Assembly (NCBI GenBank): GCA_900758165.1
Contig: CAAEQN010000095.1
Coordinates: 1-41,814, forward strand
Direction: 5' to 3'
Length of the DNA stretch: 41,814 nucleotides
Source of the DNA: Clostridia bacterium
GTDB taxonomy: Bacteria > Bacillota > Clostridia > TANB77 > CAG-508
Shown: in pieces, positions 41,685-41,814 of the stretch
How the letters are laid out: each line of letters opens with the position of its first letter
Numbering within the stretch: position 1 is the stretch's first letter
Notes under the pieces: generated by a model
Seen by the model: the letters and a program-made list of their open reading frames with translations, nothing else
The model's database searches: none
Told to the model about the DNA's origin: nothing
Program-made: the position numbers and the translations under genes

Positions 41685-41814
41685 ATGGGAAAAGAAAAAC
41701 TTAAAGAGCAAACAAATTTTAACACACAAAAGCTAAAAAACAACAAAGCAATAACCCTGATAGCTTTGGTTGTAACAATAGTAGTATTGCTAATACTAGC
41801 AGGAATAAGCATAA
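41685..41814 (+). CDS. Prepilin-like secreted protein, N-terminus (partial)
   Basis: The first 43 residues are in the window. A charged N-terminus (about 21 residues, ending in LKNNKA) is followed by the hydrophobic helix ITLIALVVTIVVLLILAG, the type IV prepilin-like class-III leader. Cleavage would occur after the Ala before ITLIAL; the usual Glu at position 5 is replaced by Ala. Such N-termini are common on pseudopilin-like and surface proteins of gut Clostridia. AAGGAG lies about 9 bases before the ATG. The mature domain lies beyond the window. Confidence 0.75.
   Translation, partial: MGKEKLKEQTNFNTQKLKNNKAITLIALVVTIVVLLILAGISI

Noticed and set aside
1..41814. tRNA, rRNA, tmRNA or known riboswitch genes
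   Set aside because: I looked for cloverleaf-type GC-rich segments and familiar aptamer motifs and saw none, though short divergent RNAs could be missed by eye.

Overview
This window comes from a very A+T-rich, low-GC Gram-positive bacterium, most likely an uncultured (probably gut) member of the Clostridia. The evidence is the gene order of the S10-spc-alpha ribosomal clusters, zinc-ribbon forms of S14 and S4, strong AGGAGG ribosome binding sites, frequent TTG and GTG starts, the sporulation regulator gene spoVT, an anaerobic pyruvate formate-lyase pair, and a prepilin-like N-terminus of the ITLIALVV type. I cannot name a species.

Region 1 (1-18082) is the ribosomal protein supercluster. 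After the tail of an unknown gene, a near-consensus promoter (236-264) and a structured leader drive rpsJ-rplC-rplD-rplW-rplB-rpsS-rplV-rpsC-rplP-rpmC-rpsQ-rplN-rplX-rplE-rpsN-rpsH-rplF-rplR-rpsE-rplO-secY, ending at a terminator. rpmD (L30), expected between rpsE and rplO, is absent. A Nudix hydrolase gene with its own promoter and a decayed coding stretch lie between secY and adk. A second strong promoter starts adk-map-infA-rpmJ, followed by a structured spacer and rpsM-rpsK-rpsD-rpoA-rplQ with a terminator. Several spacers (before rplC, rplB, rplX, rpsH and rpsM) contain hairpins that look like ribosomal-protein leaders, the largest upstream of rplB.

Region 2 (18083-30617) holds mostly conserved functions: a small GT2-like membrane protein on the minus strand; an apparent operon recD2 - comF (probably with an AUU start) - a soluble KAP-type P-loop NTPase - a FemAB-type transferase; divergent spoVT and greA flanking a perfect 19-bp inverted repeat; thyA-dfrA; deoD on the minus strand; a heavy-metal exporter-like permease; and pflB-pflA on the minus strand.

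Region 3 (30618-41814) continues with pflB, an XRE-type repressor, a CNNM/CorC-type membrane protein with CBS domains, and a MATE transporter fused to a cytidylate-kinase-like domain. A separately promoted, tightly packed operon of two GT8 glycosyltransferases and two PlsC-like acyltransferases follows, then a small-multidrug-export family protein on the minus strand. The window ends in a gene for a prepilin-like secreted protein, preceded by a second 19-bp inverted repeat.

The most novel-looking items are the GT8-GT8-PlsC-PlsC operon (inferred glycolipid assembly), the MATE-kinase fusion, the KAP NTPase in the competence/repair/cell-wall operon, the absence of rpmD, the structured ribosomal leaders, and the two long inverted repeats. 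I found no CRISPR array, tRNA, rRNA, transposase or prophage.
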